This document shows positions 26,773 through 36,287 of a stretch of 64,000 bases of DNA, piece after piece. This stretch comes from an uncultured Flavobacteriales bacterium (GTDB taxonomy: Bacteria; Bacteroidota; Bacteroidia; Flavobacteriales; BACL11): NCBI GenBank assembly GCA_905181585.1, contig CAJIYG010000002.1, forward strand, positions 186,001 to 250,000, written 5' to 3'. The translations under genes and the position numbers were made by a program. The notes beneath the pieces were generated by a model, which was given only the letters and a program-made list of their open reading frames with translations, ran no database searches and had not been told where the DNA came from. How positions within the stretch are numbered: the stretch's first letter is position 1; each line of letters opens with the position of its first letter.

Positions 26773-27093
26773 CTAAATATCATCAATCTTTGCAGCAAGT
26801 ATAAAATCATTTTCATGCAGTCCATTAATCTTATGTGTAAATATTATGACTTCAACATTTTTAAAATTTAAATGTATATGTGGGTGATGTCCTTCATTTT
26901 CTGCAAGATTAGCTATTTTATTTACAAAACTTAAAGCATTTAAGTAGCTATCAAAGTTAAATGTTCTACTTATTTTTATTTCTAGTAGACTTACCCAGTT
27001 ATCATTAATATCTTTTAAGAAGTTAGAAATTTCTTTTGAATTTAATGGAGGAATTCCTCCCTGACATGGGATACAAGTTTTTTTATTTAACAT
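26773..27093 (-). CDS. 4a-hydroxytetrahydrobiopterin dehydratase (PCD/DCoH)
   Basis: The enzyme removes water from 4a-hydroxytetrahydrobiopterin to recycle the pterin cofactor of aromatic amino acid hydroxylases. The 106 residues show the family pattern: an N-terminal CxxC-containing segment with GGIPPL, the W in DNWVS, FNFDSYLNALSFVNKIANLAE, and the catalytic EGHHPHIHLNF followed by V-I-F-THKINGLHENDF. It lies 8 bases downstream of the sensor kinase gene, so it may share its transcript, although no functional link is obvious. Confidence 0.92.
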   Translation of the reverse strand: MLNKKTCIPCQGGIPPLNSKEISNFLKDINDNWVSLLEIKISRTFNFDSYLNALSFVNKIANLAENEGHHPHIHLNFKNVEVIIFTHKINGLHENDFILAAKIDDI

Positions 27094-27101
27094 ATTTTTT
27101 A

Positions 27102-28115
27102 TTAATTATTATTCATTTTTTCTTTTTCTAAAATAAAGGAGAAAGTTGATCCAACATTAACAGTACTTCTTACATTTATAGTTTGTTGGTGTCCTTCAAT
27201 TATATGTTTTACAATTGCAAGTCCTAATCCAGTACCGCCAATTTCTCTTGATCTATTTTTGTCAACTCTGTAAAATCTTTCAAAAAGTCTGCTAAGTGCA
27301 TTTTCACTAATTCCTATTCCATCATCAGCAACTTCTATTAGTATTTTATCACTCATATCAAAAAGTCTAACTTTTGTAGTCCCTCCATCTTTTCCATACT
27401 TAATAGAATTACTTATTAAATTCATGAAAACTTGTTGAATTTTATTTTTATCAGCGTAAACAATTTCTGAACTAGATTCATTTGTAAGTTTTAATGAAAT
27501 ATTCATTTTATTTGATTTAAGCTCTAGTTGGTCTAATACTTCTTCAATTTGATTTATAATATTAAAGTTTTCAAAATCTAATTCATTATTATCTGTTTCT
27601 AGTCTTGAAATAACTTCTAAATCTTCAACAATATTTATCATCCTATCAACACTTATATTTGCTCTTTTTAAATATTTCATATTAACTTTTTCATCCTCTA
27701 TTCCTCCATCAATTAGAGTTTGAACATAACCTTGAATATTAAAAATAGGTGTTTTTAGTTCATGAGATACATTTCCAATAAATTCTCTTCTGTAATTTTC
27801 ATTTTTTTGCATTATTAAAAGTTCCTCCTCTTTTTGATTTGCCCAATCTTCGGCTTCTTTATCAGCATTTTCTAAGTTAAAATCATTAATATTTGAAGTC
27901 CCTTTAAATTTGTAAATATTCTTGTAAATGATTTTAATTTTCTCATAAAATTGATATTTTAAAGTAAAGAAAATTGAGGTCATTAATAATGTAAACAGTA
28001 AAGTTGCAGAGATATAAATATTTAAATAATTAGAAATTACTAAATATAAAATGATGTGCAGGCAAAGAATTAAGCCAAGAAATAAAGTGAATTTTATTGG
28101 AGTGTTAAGTTTCAT
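27102..28115 (-). CDS. phoR: Sensor histidine kinase, PhoR-like
   Basis: This 337-residue inner-membrane kinase has two N-terminal helices with almost no periplasmic loop. A HisKA domain follows with phosphorylatable His in NVSHELKTPIFNIQGY. The ATPase has an N box (FMNLISNSIKYG), a G1 box (VADDGIGIS) and a G2 box (GGTGLGLAIVKHIIEGH). The small loop fits PhoR, which senses phosphate through transporter partners rather than a periplasmic ligand. Its start shares a base with the stop of the regulator gene. The PhoR name rests on domain layout, the neighbouring permease/porin and the PHO-box-like repeats; other kinases of this shape exist. Confidence 0.8.
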   Translation of the reverse strand: MKLNTPIKFTLFLGLILCLHIILYLVISNYLNIYISATLLFTLLMTSIFFTLKYQFYEKIKIIYKNIYKFKGTSNINDFNLENADKEAEDWANQKEEELLIMQKNENYRREFIGNVSHELKTPIFNIQGYVQTLIDGGIEDEKVNMKYLKRANISVDRMINIVEDLEVISRLETDNNELDFENFNIINQIEEVLDQLELKSNKMNISLKLTNESSSEIVYADKNKIQQVFMNLISNSIKYGKDGGTTKVRLFDMSDKILIEVADDGIGISENALSRLFERFYRVDKNRSREIGGTGLGLAIVKHIIEGHQQTINVRSTVNVGSTFSFILEKEKMNNN

Positions 28116-28774
28116 TATATATCAAATTTATACCCAATTCCTTTAATAGTTTTAATATGATGACTGCCAATTTTTTCACGTATTTTTCTAATATGTACAT
28201 CAATTGTTCTATCTCCTACAATTGCATCTTTCCAAATTTGTTTAATTATTTCATTTCTTGAAAAAACTCTACCAGGAACTGTCATTAAAAGGTGTAATAA
28301 ATTAAATTCTTTTTTAGCTAAATATATTTCTTCATCATTAAAAATTAATTTATGCTGATCTTTGTCAATAATTATATTTCCAATTTGGATTCGGTCAATC
28401 ATGACTTTTCTTTTCCTTTTAAGTATTGCATTTACTCTACTAACTAAAAGTTTAGGTTTTATTGGTTTAAAAATATAATCATCAGCTCCAGCATCAAAGC
28501 CCGCAAGTTCTGAATATTCTTCAGATCTTGCTGTTAAAAATGTAATTAGACATTTATCTAGCTCATTATTTTCTCTAATTTCTTTACATACAGTTATTCC
28601 GTCCTTTCCAGGCATCATAACATCTAAGATAATTAGATCAGGAATATATTTATTTGCAAATTTTAAGCCATCATTACCATTGTTAGCAGTAATAATATTA
28701 TATCCCTCTTTTTTCAAGCTATAAGAAAGGAATTCTAATATATCTTCTTCATCATCAACAATAAGTATTGTCAT
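28115..28774 (-). CDS. phoB: Response regulator, OmpR/PhoB-like
   Basis: The 219-residue protein has a receiver domain (acidic pocket VDDEED, phosphoacceptor Asp 51 in IILDVMMPGKDG, and Lys in FKPIKP) and a C-terminal winged helix (KEFNLLHLLM, VFSRNEIIKQIW, RTIDVHIRKIREKIG, TIKGIGYKF). It is therefore a DNA-binding regulator of the OmpR/PhoB class. It is transcribed with the kinase. Divergent to it, across 147 bases, lie a small ORF, a PiT-like permease and a porin, with an 11-bp tandem repeat suited to PhoB binding between them. Confidence 0.85.
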   Translation of the reverse strand: MTILIVDDEEDILEFLSYSLKKEGYNIITANNGNDGLKFANKYIPDLIILDVMMPGKDGITVCKEIRENNELDKCLITFLTARSEEYSELAGFDAGADDYIFKPIKPKLLVSRVNAILKRKRKVMIDRIQIGNIIIDKDQHKLIFNDEEIYLAKKEFNLLHLLMTVPGRVFSRNEIIKQIWKDAIVGDRTIDVHIRKIREKIGSHHIKTIKGIGYKFDI

Positions 28775-28830
28775 TTTTTTTTTTACAATATTAATTAAAT
28801 GTTTAATGCATTTAACTAGAGATTTTAAAA

Positions 28831-28863
28831 TTTAACAATTACTTAACATTGACTTAAAGATTT
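28831..28863 (+). promoter_or_regulatory. PHO-box-like triple 11-bp tandem repeat
   Basis: Three consecutive 11-mers read TTTAACAATTA, CTTAACATTGA and CTTAAAGATTT. The core (C/T)TTAA(C/A) recurs at exactly 11-base steps (28831, 28842, 28853). PhoB-type regulators bind direct repeats with one-helical-turn spacing, and TTAAC cores are known from cyanobacterial and Bacillus Pho boxes. The array ends 27 bases before the -7 box at 28891, a suitable place for activation. That PhoB binds here is inference. Confidence 0.65.
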
Positions 28864-28890
28864 CTATACAAATCAAAGAAGTAGTTGAGT

Positions 28891-28898
28891 TAAATTTG
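28891..28898 (+). promoter_or_regulatory. -7 box of the permease/porin transcript
   Basis: TAAATTTG matches TAnnTTTG exactly and lies 23 bases before the first ATG (28922). No TTTG is seen 19-20 bases upstream; instead the 11-bp repeats lie where an activator would replace the -33 contact. Confidence 0.65.
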
Positions 28899-28921
28899 CA
28901 ACGTAATTAAAACAAAATAAA

Positions 28922-29005
28922 ATGAATACTCAAACAACAACATTAGACCTTTCTCCATTAGTTTATTTAACTATTATGATAACTATTTTTGCTATTGCAA
29001 TTTAA
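28922..29005 (+). CDS. 27-residue small membrane peptide (hypothetical)
   Basis: ATG at 28922 opens a 27-codon frame. The polar N-terminus (MNTQTTTLDLSP) is followed by about 15 hydrophobic residues (LVYLTIMITIFAIAI), enough for one membrane span, and then a TAA stop. It is the first frame after the -7 box and ends 26 bases before the permease start. It could be a small subunit of the permease, a regulatory leader peptide, or a chance frame. It is too short for homology judgement by eye. Confidence 0.45.
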   Translation: MNTQTTTLDLSPLVYLTIMITIFAIAI

Positions 29006-29031
29006 TCTATTTTTTTTAAATTTAATTTTTT

Positions 29032-30174
29032 ATGAAAAATATTTTTAGAGCTTTTGGATACCCTGAAGTTGTCTGGTTTCCAAAAAGTGAACACAATTTT
29101 CTAACCTTTATTTGCCTTTCTTTTATAGCAGTAATGTTTATTACTCCTTACCCTCAGTACGCAATGTGGGCTGGTTTTTTATTTGCTGCTTATGCTGCCA
29201 TTGCTAATGATAGCATTCAAACTCTAGGTACTTTCATTGCATCAAATCAAGATAAGAAGTGGTGGGTGTTATGGATTTTTGTAGGAGGTATTTTCTTTTT
29301 TACAATGTTTTATAGCTGGATTACTCTTGGAGGAGATGTTAGTCACGGTAGACTAACCTCTAAAGGTTTTGAAATTGCTCCAACCGAATTTCATTTTCTT
29401 CAAATTGCAGCTCCAATATTCTTACTAATTCTTACTAGATTAAGAATGCCTGTGTCAACTACCTTTATTTTACTTACTTCTTTTGCAGCATCTCCTGCTG
29501 CTGTAGGAGGTGTTTTAGCAAAAAGTATGAGTGGTTACATTCTTTCTTTTATGATGGGATTGATTTTCTTTTTAATTGTTGCTAAATCGGCTAAAAAGTA
29601 TTTTACTGGAAAAGCTAATTTTGGTTGGACCATTGCTCAGTGGATAACATCTGGAACACTTTGGTCTGTTTGGTTAATGCAAGATGCTGCTAATATTGCT
29701 GTGTATCTTCCTAGAAGCTTAAATGTTTGGGAGTTTTCCGGATTTACAGGCGTAGTTATTATTGGTCTTGGATTATTACTTTATTATAAAGGAGGTCGAA
29801 TTCAAAAAATTGTTACTGAAAAATCAATTGTTACAGATGTTAGATTTGCTACATTAATTGATTTCATTTATTGTATTATATTATTTTATTTTAAACTACA
29901 CAGTAAGGTTCCAATGAGTACAACATGGGTATTTATTGGATTGTTAGCTGGAAGAGAATTAGGAATGGCCATTATGAATTCTGGAGAGAATTCTGTCATG
30001 AAAAGTATTAAACTAGGTCTTAAAGATATGCTTTATGCTTTAATAGGATTAATTATTTCTATTGCTATTGCTATTGGAGTTAATGATCAGTTGACAGTTG
30101 CCTCAATGTTTACTACTATACCTGAAGAATTTGCTGCCGGTGTCATTAAATTTTTCTCTAAAATTGGCTTTTAA
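29032..30174 (+). CDS. PiT-like inorganic phosphate/anion permease
   Basis: The 380-residue inner-membrane protein has about ten hydrophobic helices. AIANDSIQTLGTFIAS (residues 57-70) resembles the PiT signature around the conserved N-D motif, and a P(V/M)STT motif occurs once in each half (MPVSTTFILLTS and VPMSTTWVFIGLLAGRE), as expected for the inverted-repeat architecture of the PiT phosphate/sulfate permeases. It lies downstream of the PHO-box-like repeat and next to a porin and a PhoBR-like pair, which supports phosphate as substrate. Sulfate cannot be excluded, since PiT relatives (CysP) carry it. The C-terminal half matches PiT less well, so this is a divergent branch. Confidence 0.65.
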   Translation: MKNIFRAFGYPEVVWFPKSEHNFLTFICLSFIAVMFITPYPQYAMWAGFLFAAYAAIANDSIQTLGTFIASNQDKKWWVLWIFVGGIFFFTMFYSWITLGGDVSHGRLTSKGFEIAPTEFHFLQIAAPIFLLILTRLRMPVSTTFILLTSFAASPAAVGGVLAKSMSGYILSFMMGLIFFLIVAKSAKKYFTGKANFGWTIAQWITSGTLWSVWLMQDAANIAVYLPRSLNVWEFSGFTGVVIIGLGLLLYYKGGRIQKIVTEKSIVTDVRFATLIDFIYCIILFYFKLHSKVPMSTTWVFIGLLAGRELGMAIMNSGENSVMKSIKLGLKDMLYALIGLIISIAIAIGVNDQLTVASMFTTIPEEFAAGVIKFFSKIGF

Positions 30175-30236
30175 ATTATTGTCAGAAAAGTTTTAATCTT
30201 TCTTTAATATTATTTTATTAACTTAACCAAAAAAAA

Positions 30237-31228
30237 ATGAAAAATTTAATTATATCATCATTATTAGTTTTATCCTCACTAAATCTTTTTAGTCAAGGAA
30301 CTCCGCATGTAAAAGTATTTAGTAATTTCAATTATGATCTTAGTGCAGATGATAATACAAATCGCATTCAAAGCATTTGAATTAAAGCGTGCTTATTTAG
30401 GATACGGTCATGATCTTAGCTGATAATTTTAATGTTAAAGTTACTTTTGATGTAGGTAAAAATTCTAGCGGCAGTGATTATACAGCCTTCTTAAAAATTG
30501 CATCATTAAATTGGAAAGCTTCTGAAAAATTAAATCTATCTTTTGGTATGATAGGAACTCAAAATTTTAAATTTATGGAGAAATCTTGGGGTAAAAGATA
30601 TATTTATAAATCTTTCCAAGATGAAAATAAATGGGCTAGTTCTGCTGATGCTGGAGCTTCTATGTCATACAAGATATCCGATGCTTTATTAATTGACGCT
30701 CAGGTTTTAAACGGTGAAGGTTACAAAGGAAGTCAATCATCTAATGGATTAATGCGTGGTGGTTTTGGTCTTATATATTCTGCTGAAAGTCTATCGGTAA
30801 GAATTGCTAGAGATATGATGCCTAGATCCTCTTATGCTGAAGACCAAGACTCTCAAGCTATTAATACTATTGCATTAAGTTATAATGCTTCAAAATTAAG
30901 CTTAGGTGGAGAATATAACATTAGAGAGAATACTGCTAATTTCGTTGATTACACTTCTTCAGCTTTTTCTGTCTATGGAAGCTTAGATCTTGGGAATGGT
31001 GTTTCTTTATTTGGTAGGTTTGACCAATCATCATCGGAAAATGCTTTAGATGAGCAATGGAATATTGATAATGAAGGAGAATTAACAATTTTTGGTATTG
31101 AAAAGCAAATGACTGAAGGAGTTAAAATTTCTGCAAATATTAGAAGCTATAAAGATGCAACACTTGAATCCGTAGAAGATTCTGAGGCAACTAATACTCT
31201 ATTTTTAAATTTAGAATATAAATTCTAA
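30237..31228 (+). CDS. Outer-membrane porin, OprO/P-like, two frameshifts
   Basis: ATG at 30237 gives a signal peptide (to LFSQ) and then barrel strands. The frame breaks twice. Removing one A near 30374 gives IQAFELKRAYLGYGHDL, and removing one base near 30419 gives DLSDNFNVKV. The reconstructed protein of about 329 residues ends LFLNLEYKF, with the terminal Phe usual for outer-membrane barrels. The FELKRAYLGY start is typical of phosphate-selective porin relatives in the Bacteroidota. It follows the PiT-like gene by 62 bases and ends before a strong terminator, so it is probably the outer-membrane half of the same uptake route. Confidence 0.75.
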
Positions 31229-31252
31229 ATTTATACTGAAATAATTTTAAAA

Positions 31253-31283
31253 GAGGAGTCTTATTTCAAGACTCCTTTTTTTT
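31253..31283 (+). terminator. Intrinsic terminator after the porin gene
   Basis: GGAGTCTT (31255-31262), loop ATTTC, AAGACTCC (31268-31275) and a run of eight T form a strong 8-bp hairpin terminator 27 bases after the porin stop. It closes the permease/porin operon. Confidence 0.9.
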
Positions 31284-31300
31284 ACTTTAAATTTATACTT

Positions 31301-33793
31301 ATGAAAAAAATACTACTTCTTTTATTTATTCCTTTTTTTACATATTCTCAAGATAGTTTAAATATGTCTCTCTTAGGCTCCTATAGCTATCCAACTACTC
31401 AGGCCAATGACATTTGGGGCTGGGTTGATTCTATTGGAAATGAATATGCAATCGTTGGTCTAAGAAATGGTGTTTCAGTTGTTGATGTTACTATTCCAAG
31501 TTCTCCAATAGAAAAATTTTTTATTTCAGATATAAATTCTGTTTGGAGAGATCTTAAAACATGGAATAATTATGCATATGTAACAACAGAAGCTGACGCA
31601 GGTTTATTAATAATTGATTTAAATGATATGACAGGAAATTCATACTGGCATGTTAAAGATTTCTATAGTTCTAATAACGATACCCTACATTTTGAAGCTG
31701 CTCATGATTTATTTATTGATGAAAATGGTATTATATATATTTTTGGTGCTTCTAACCCACCTGGCTTTAGCTCCTCCATGCTAACGGAGCTATTTTTTTA
31801 GACCCTACATAATGACCCTTTAAGCCCTGAATATTTAGGAGAGTGGAATGATGAATACATTCACGATGCAATGGTACGTAATGATACAATGTGGGCAGGT
31901 TGTGTATATGCAGGAAAGGTCTTTGTTGTTGATGTTAGTGATAAGTCTAACCCACTACTCTTGGATCTGCCACAACCCCTGATGCTTTTACTCATAATGC
32001 TTGGCCATCAGATAATGGAAATTATGTTTTTACAACTGATGAAAAATCTGATGGTTTTATTGCAGCTTATGATGTTACAGACATGAATAATATTCAAGAG
32101 GTTGATAGAATTCAATCTAACCCAGGCAGGTAACTCAATTCCTCACAATACTTTTGTTGATGGGAATTTTTTAATTACCTCTTATTACAGAGATGGGACA
32201 ACTGTTCATGATATAACTTACCCAGATTTTATGGTACAAGTTGGTTATTATGATTCTTATTCAGGATCGCGGGAATGGTTTTGATGGTTGCTGGGGAACA
32301 TACCCGTATCTTCCTTCTGGAAATATAATTTCATCTGATATTAATAGTGATAGCGGTAATGCTATTCTTAAATATATATAATAGAGAATTTCAACAAGCA
32401 TGTTATTTAAATGGATTTGTATATGATAGTTTTACTAATAATATAATTTCTAATGCATCCGATTGAAATTTTAGGTGCTAAATATTAGTGCAACAACTAA
32501 CCTTTAATCGGCAAGTATCAAACAGCAGTTTTAGATTCATCTTTATATGATGTTGTTTTTAGTGCTTTAGGCTACATTTCTGACACTATTTCTGTTTTAT
32601 TAGTTAATGGGGTGATGACTACTCAAGATGCTTATCTTTCTATTCCTTGTGATCTCTTATATTTTGTTATTGAGCCTATAATTTGTGAAAATGATAGTTT
32701 TAATGTTGGATTAAATTATTATAGTTCTAATGGTGTGTATTTTGATACATTAGCAAATAGTTATGGTTGTGATAGTATTATGGAAACTATCTTAACAATT
32801 TTACCAAATTCGTATTTACAATTCAATGACACAATTTGTAGTAATGAATCTTATTTTTTTGCTAATAATAACTACACAGTTTCTGGATCATATTCAGATA
32901 CTTTATCAAATATTTTGTCATGTGATAGTATTGTTTCTTTGAATTTATTTGTTTTGCCTTATTCAACTAGTTCAACAAACTATTCTATTTGTAGCGGAGA
33001 TAGTGTGACAATAAATAATAATAGTTATTTTACATCAGGAACATATTTGGATACTTTAATTTCCTCTAATTTATGTGATAGTATAATTGTTACAAATTTA
33101 GTTGTCAATGGGTCTTTAACTTATTTGAATGAACAAACTATCTGTTTTGGTGAAAATTACTCTATTGGAAATAGTTCATATTCTTCTCCAGGAATATATT
33201 TTGATGTTTTAGTAAATCAATCAGGATGTGATAGTAATGTTGCAACCAATCTATCTATTCTTCCAACAGAATATCTATTCCAGAATATTAATATATGCTC
33301 TGGAGAAACTTATGCTGTTAATTTTAATAATTACTCATCAACTGGTGTATATGTTGATACTCTTAATACACTTTTTGGATGTGATAGTATTATCACTACA
33401 GATTTACAAGTAGATATACCTACAGCACTATTATACCTTTCTGGGAATACAATTATTGCAAATGTTTCTAATGGAGTTGGACCTTATGTATATACTATGC
33501 TTGGTCCAAATAATTTTTCAAATACAATAAATAGTAATGGGGGTGGAGAGCCATTTTACCCAACGACTAATGGGATTTATTTATTTTATGCTTCAGATGC
33601 AGTTGGATGTTTAACAGATACTCTATATCAGGAATTTAATCTTAATGTTTCTGTTGATGAAATATCAATGGATTTCACAGAATTAAGAATGATTACAGAT
33701 TTACTAGGAAGAGAGGTGCAATTTAAATATGATACTCCTCTTATTTTTATTTATAAAAATGGAGTTGTTAAAAGAAAATACTTTACTAAATAG
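31301..33793 (+). CDS. Choice-of-anchor B T9SS protein with Cys repeats, multiply frameshifted
   Basis: The signal peptide (to TYSQ) is followed by LVIVD-type blades of the choice-of-anchor B family (DSIGNEYAIVGLRNGVSVVD, WRDLKTWNNYAYV, DAMVRNDTMWAGCVYAGKVF). Five repeats of about 48 residues follow between 32.6 and 33.4 kb, each with a Cys near the start, SSGxYxDTL and a CDS(I/N) element. The end has DLLGREVQF and YKNGVVKRKYFTK, a diverged T9SS tail. The frame changes several times between 31780 and 32620, so only the ends are continuous; conserved segments such as HNTFVDGNFLITSYYRDGT are still readable. The whole locus is about 830 codons and is probably a secreted surface protein. Confidence 0.75.
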
Positions 33794-33798
33794 ATATT

Positions 33799-36247
33799 TT
33801 AAAATTCATTTTGACTATCTTGTTTAACATCATCATTTTTGATAGTAGATTTTGCCTTTGAAGATTTAAAATTAAGTTTTCCAAATGTATATTTAAAACT
33901 TATCCCAATTGAAGTGAATAATACTTTTCTCTCTGAAATCTGAGAAAGTTATCACCTTCTAAGTTCTGTTGTAAATACCTTTTGACCATTTTTTGCAAAT
34001 GGTTCAATTATTTTAATTCCAAGTGAACCTCTCTTATTTTTAAAGTCTTTCTTAATTCCAAAACTCATCATAGAGAAACTTGTTGAAGATCCTTGTAAAG
34101 TTTGAGATGGGGATCTTGTAAAGGCAAAACTTTCTGCCTTCCAATTATTTTTAAATTTAATTGTAAAACCATAATTATAATCATAAAGAATTGCTGACCT
34201 ATTATTAAATCGAACATCCTCAGATTCATACGAGTAAATATTAAAACCAGTTCTTAAAGTTAAATTATCAAATCTTAGAGAACCATAATAATTAAATCCA
34301 TAATATTTAACTTGACCAATATTTTGATACGAAGTTATTGAAGTGTCATTACTAATATTTACAACTGATTCAAACATATCTCTACTATCTTTTAAATATA
34401 AGTAATAACTTCCTTGATATTTTTTCCCAAAACTATTGTATCCTAATTCAACTTGTTCTGTTAACATAGGAGTTAAATTTGGGTTTCCTATTGTAATATT
34501 TTTATTGTTAGTTAAGTTGGTATTTGTATTTATATAGCTACTACTTGGTCTACCTATTCTATTATTATAACTTATTTTTAAACTTTTACCAGTAGAGAGC
34601 TTTTTTAGAAAATGTTAAATTAGGAAGGTAGTTGTCATAGCTATTTGTAAACTCTTCACTAGATTTATTATCCCAATCCCCATTGATGACTGTGTTTTCA
34701 TATCTAAATCCTGCAAGCAAACTAAAATCATTAATTAATTGAAGTTTTGAAGATAAATATAAGGCATTAACATTTTGAGAATAATTAAATGTTTCAGGAA
34801 TAAAGATATAATCTAAACTAATTAAGTCTAAGGTATTATAATCCATTTTTTGATCTCTATAAATCACTTTACCACCAACCTCTATTCTATGTTCCCCTAT
34901 AGGATGTGTATAATCTATCTGAAGTGTTTGTTCTGTGTTTGTTTCATCATTAATATTTTCTAAATTAACAGTATTATTAAGTTCATTAATAATTGTACTT
35001 CTATTTTTAATTTTTGCGCCAATTTGATAGGAAATAGATAATTCCTTATCCTCATTATCTTCAAATGTTTTTATATATGTAGTATTCCAATCAATATTAT
35101 TAGTTTTCTGCTTTGAATCAACATTTGAGCTATCTGAATATGATAGTAATGGATCATTTGTAGTGTATTCTAAAAGTGTAGAACTTTCACTTGGTGTATT
35201 TCTGCCTCTGTATCCAATATCTGATGAAATAGAATTGAATGCATTTATATCATAATACATATCTACGCCAGCTCTATATCCCATCCACTGACTTCTACTT
35301 TCTCCGTCGTTTGTAAGAATATTAGTATCTGGATTTTCACCCCAATCTTTTCTAATATATGTGTTTTCCCCATCTCTAGGCCAGCTGTACCATGCATTTG
35401 CTCTTGCTGAAAGACTAAATCTTCCTTTTCCAAGAGTTAAATTAAATGAGTTTCTATTACTTCTTGTACCAAAAGATCCATTTAAAGTAGCTTTATAACC
35501 ATCTATAGCTTTTTTCTTAGTTATAATATTTATTATTCCTGCATCACCTTCGCCATCATATTTAGCACCTGGGCTAGTGATAATTTCAACACTTTTAACT
35601 TGATCAGCTGGAATCATTTGTAATGCAGAAGATAAATCACCATTTAAAAAACTTGAAGCCTTTCCGTTTAATAAATACTTAATATTTTTTGAGCCTCTAA
35701 GTTCTACATTTCCATCAAAGTCAACAGAAAGGAGAGGAGCTTTTCGTAAAACATCTGTAGCATCTTCAGAAGCTCCAGCATCATCGTTTTCAGCATTATA
35801 AATAATTTTATCTAATTTAGATTCATATATTGGTTTTTGCTCATCAATTGTAATTTCCCCAAGCAATTTTGAATCTATTTCTAAACCTATTTCTTTTAAA
35901 TTAATATCAGGATTTTTTTTAGTAAGCTTAAACTCTACTTCTTTTAATTTATATCCTAAATATTTAATCTGCAGGATATAATCACCTATTAAAATTCCTG
36001 AAAAATTAAATTTCCCATCTTCGTTAGAAATAGTTCCTTCAATTACTTTATTCCATTTTGTATTTACAATACTAATATTAGCAAATTCTAATTTTTTACC
36101 ATCATTTAAATCAGTAATTTTTCCACTTACATTTCCTCTAAAATATGATGAGTTATTTTTTTTATTAAAACCTGAAAAATCTCCACTAGGTCTTTGACCA
36201 AATATTATCATCGGAAGACATAACATTAATATAAATATTTTTTTCAT
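33799..36247 (-). CDS. TonB-dependent-receptor-like outer-membrane protein (PF14905 type), frameshifted
   Basis: After a signal peptide (to IIFGQ) comes a carboxypeptidase-D regulatory-like domain (VSGKITDLNDGKKLEFANISI), then a plug (ATDVLRKAPLLSV, VKSVEIITSPGAKYDGEGDAGIINIITKK) and a long barrel ending near KYTFGKLNFK. The frame breaks near 34600 (six A instead of five, rejoining FSKKLSTGKSLKISYNN), near 33950 and near 33930. The reconstructed protein has about 815 residues. Proteins of this type lack a clear TonB box and import unknown substrates across the outer membrane. No SusD partner is nearby, which argues against a glycan-uptake pair. Confidence 0.85.
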
Positions 36248-36287
36248 AAATCTTTTTATTTTTAAGTAAAGGGAAAGTTTAGATGAA

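Noticed and set aside
32700-33420. CRISPR-like periodic repeats
   Set aside because: The periodicity of about 145 bases is at protein level with diverged bases; there are no identical short repeats with unique spacers.
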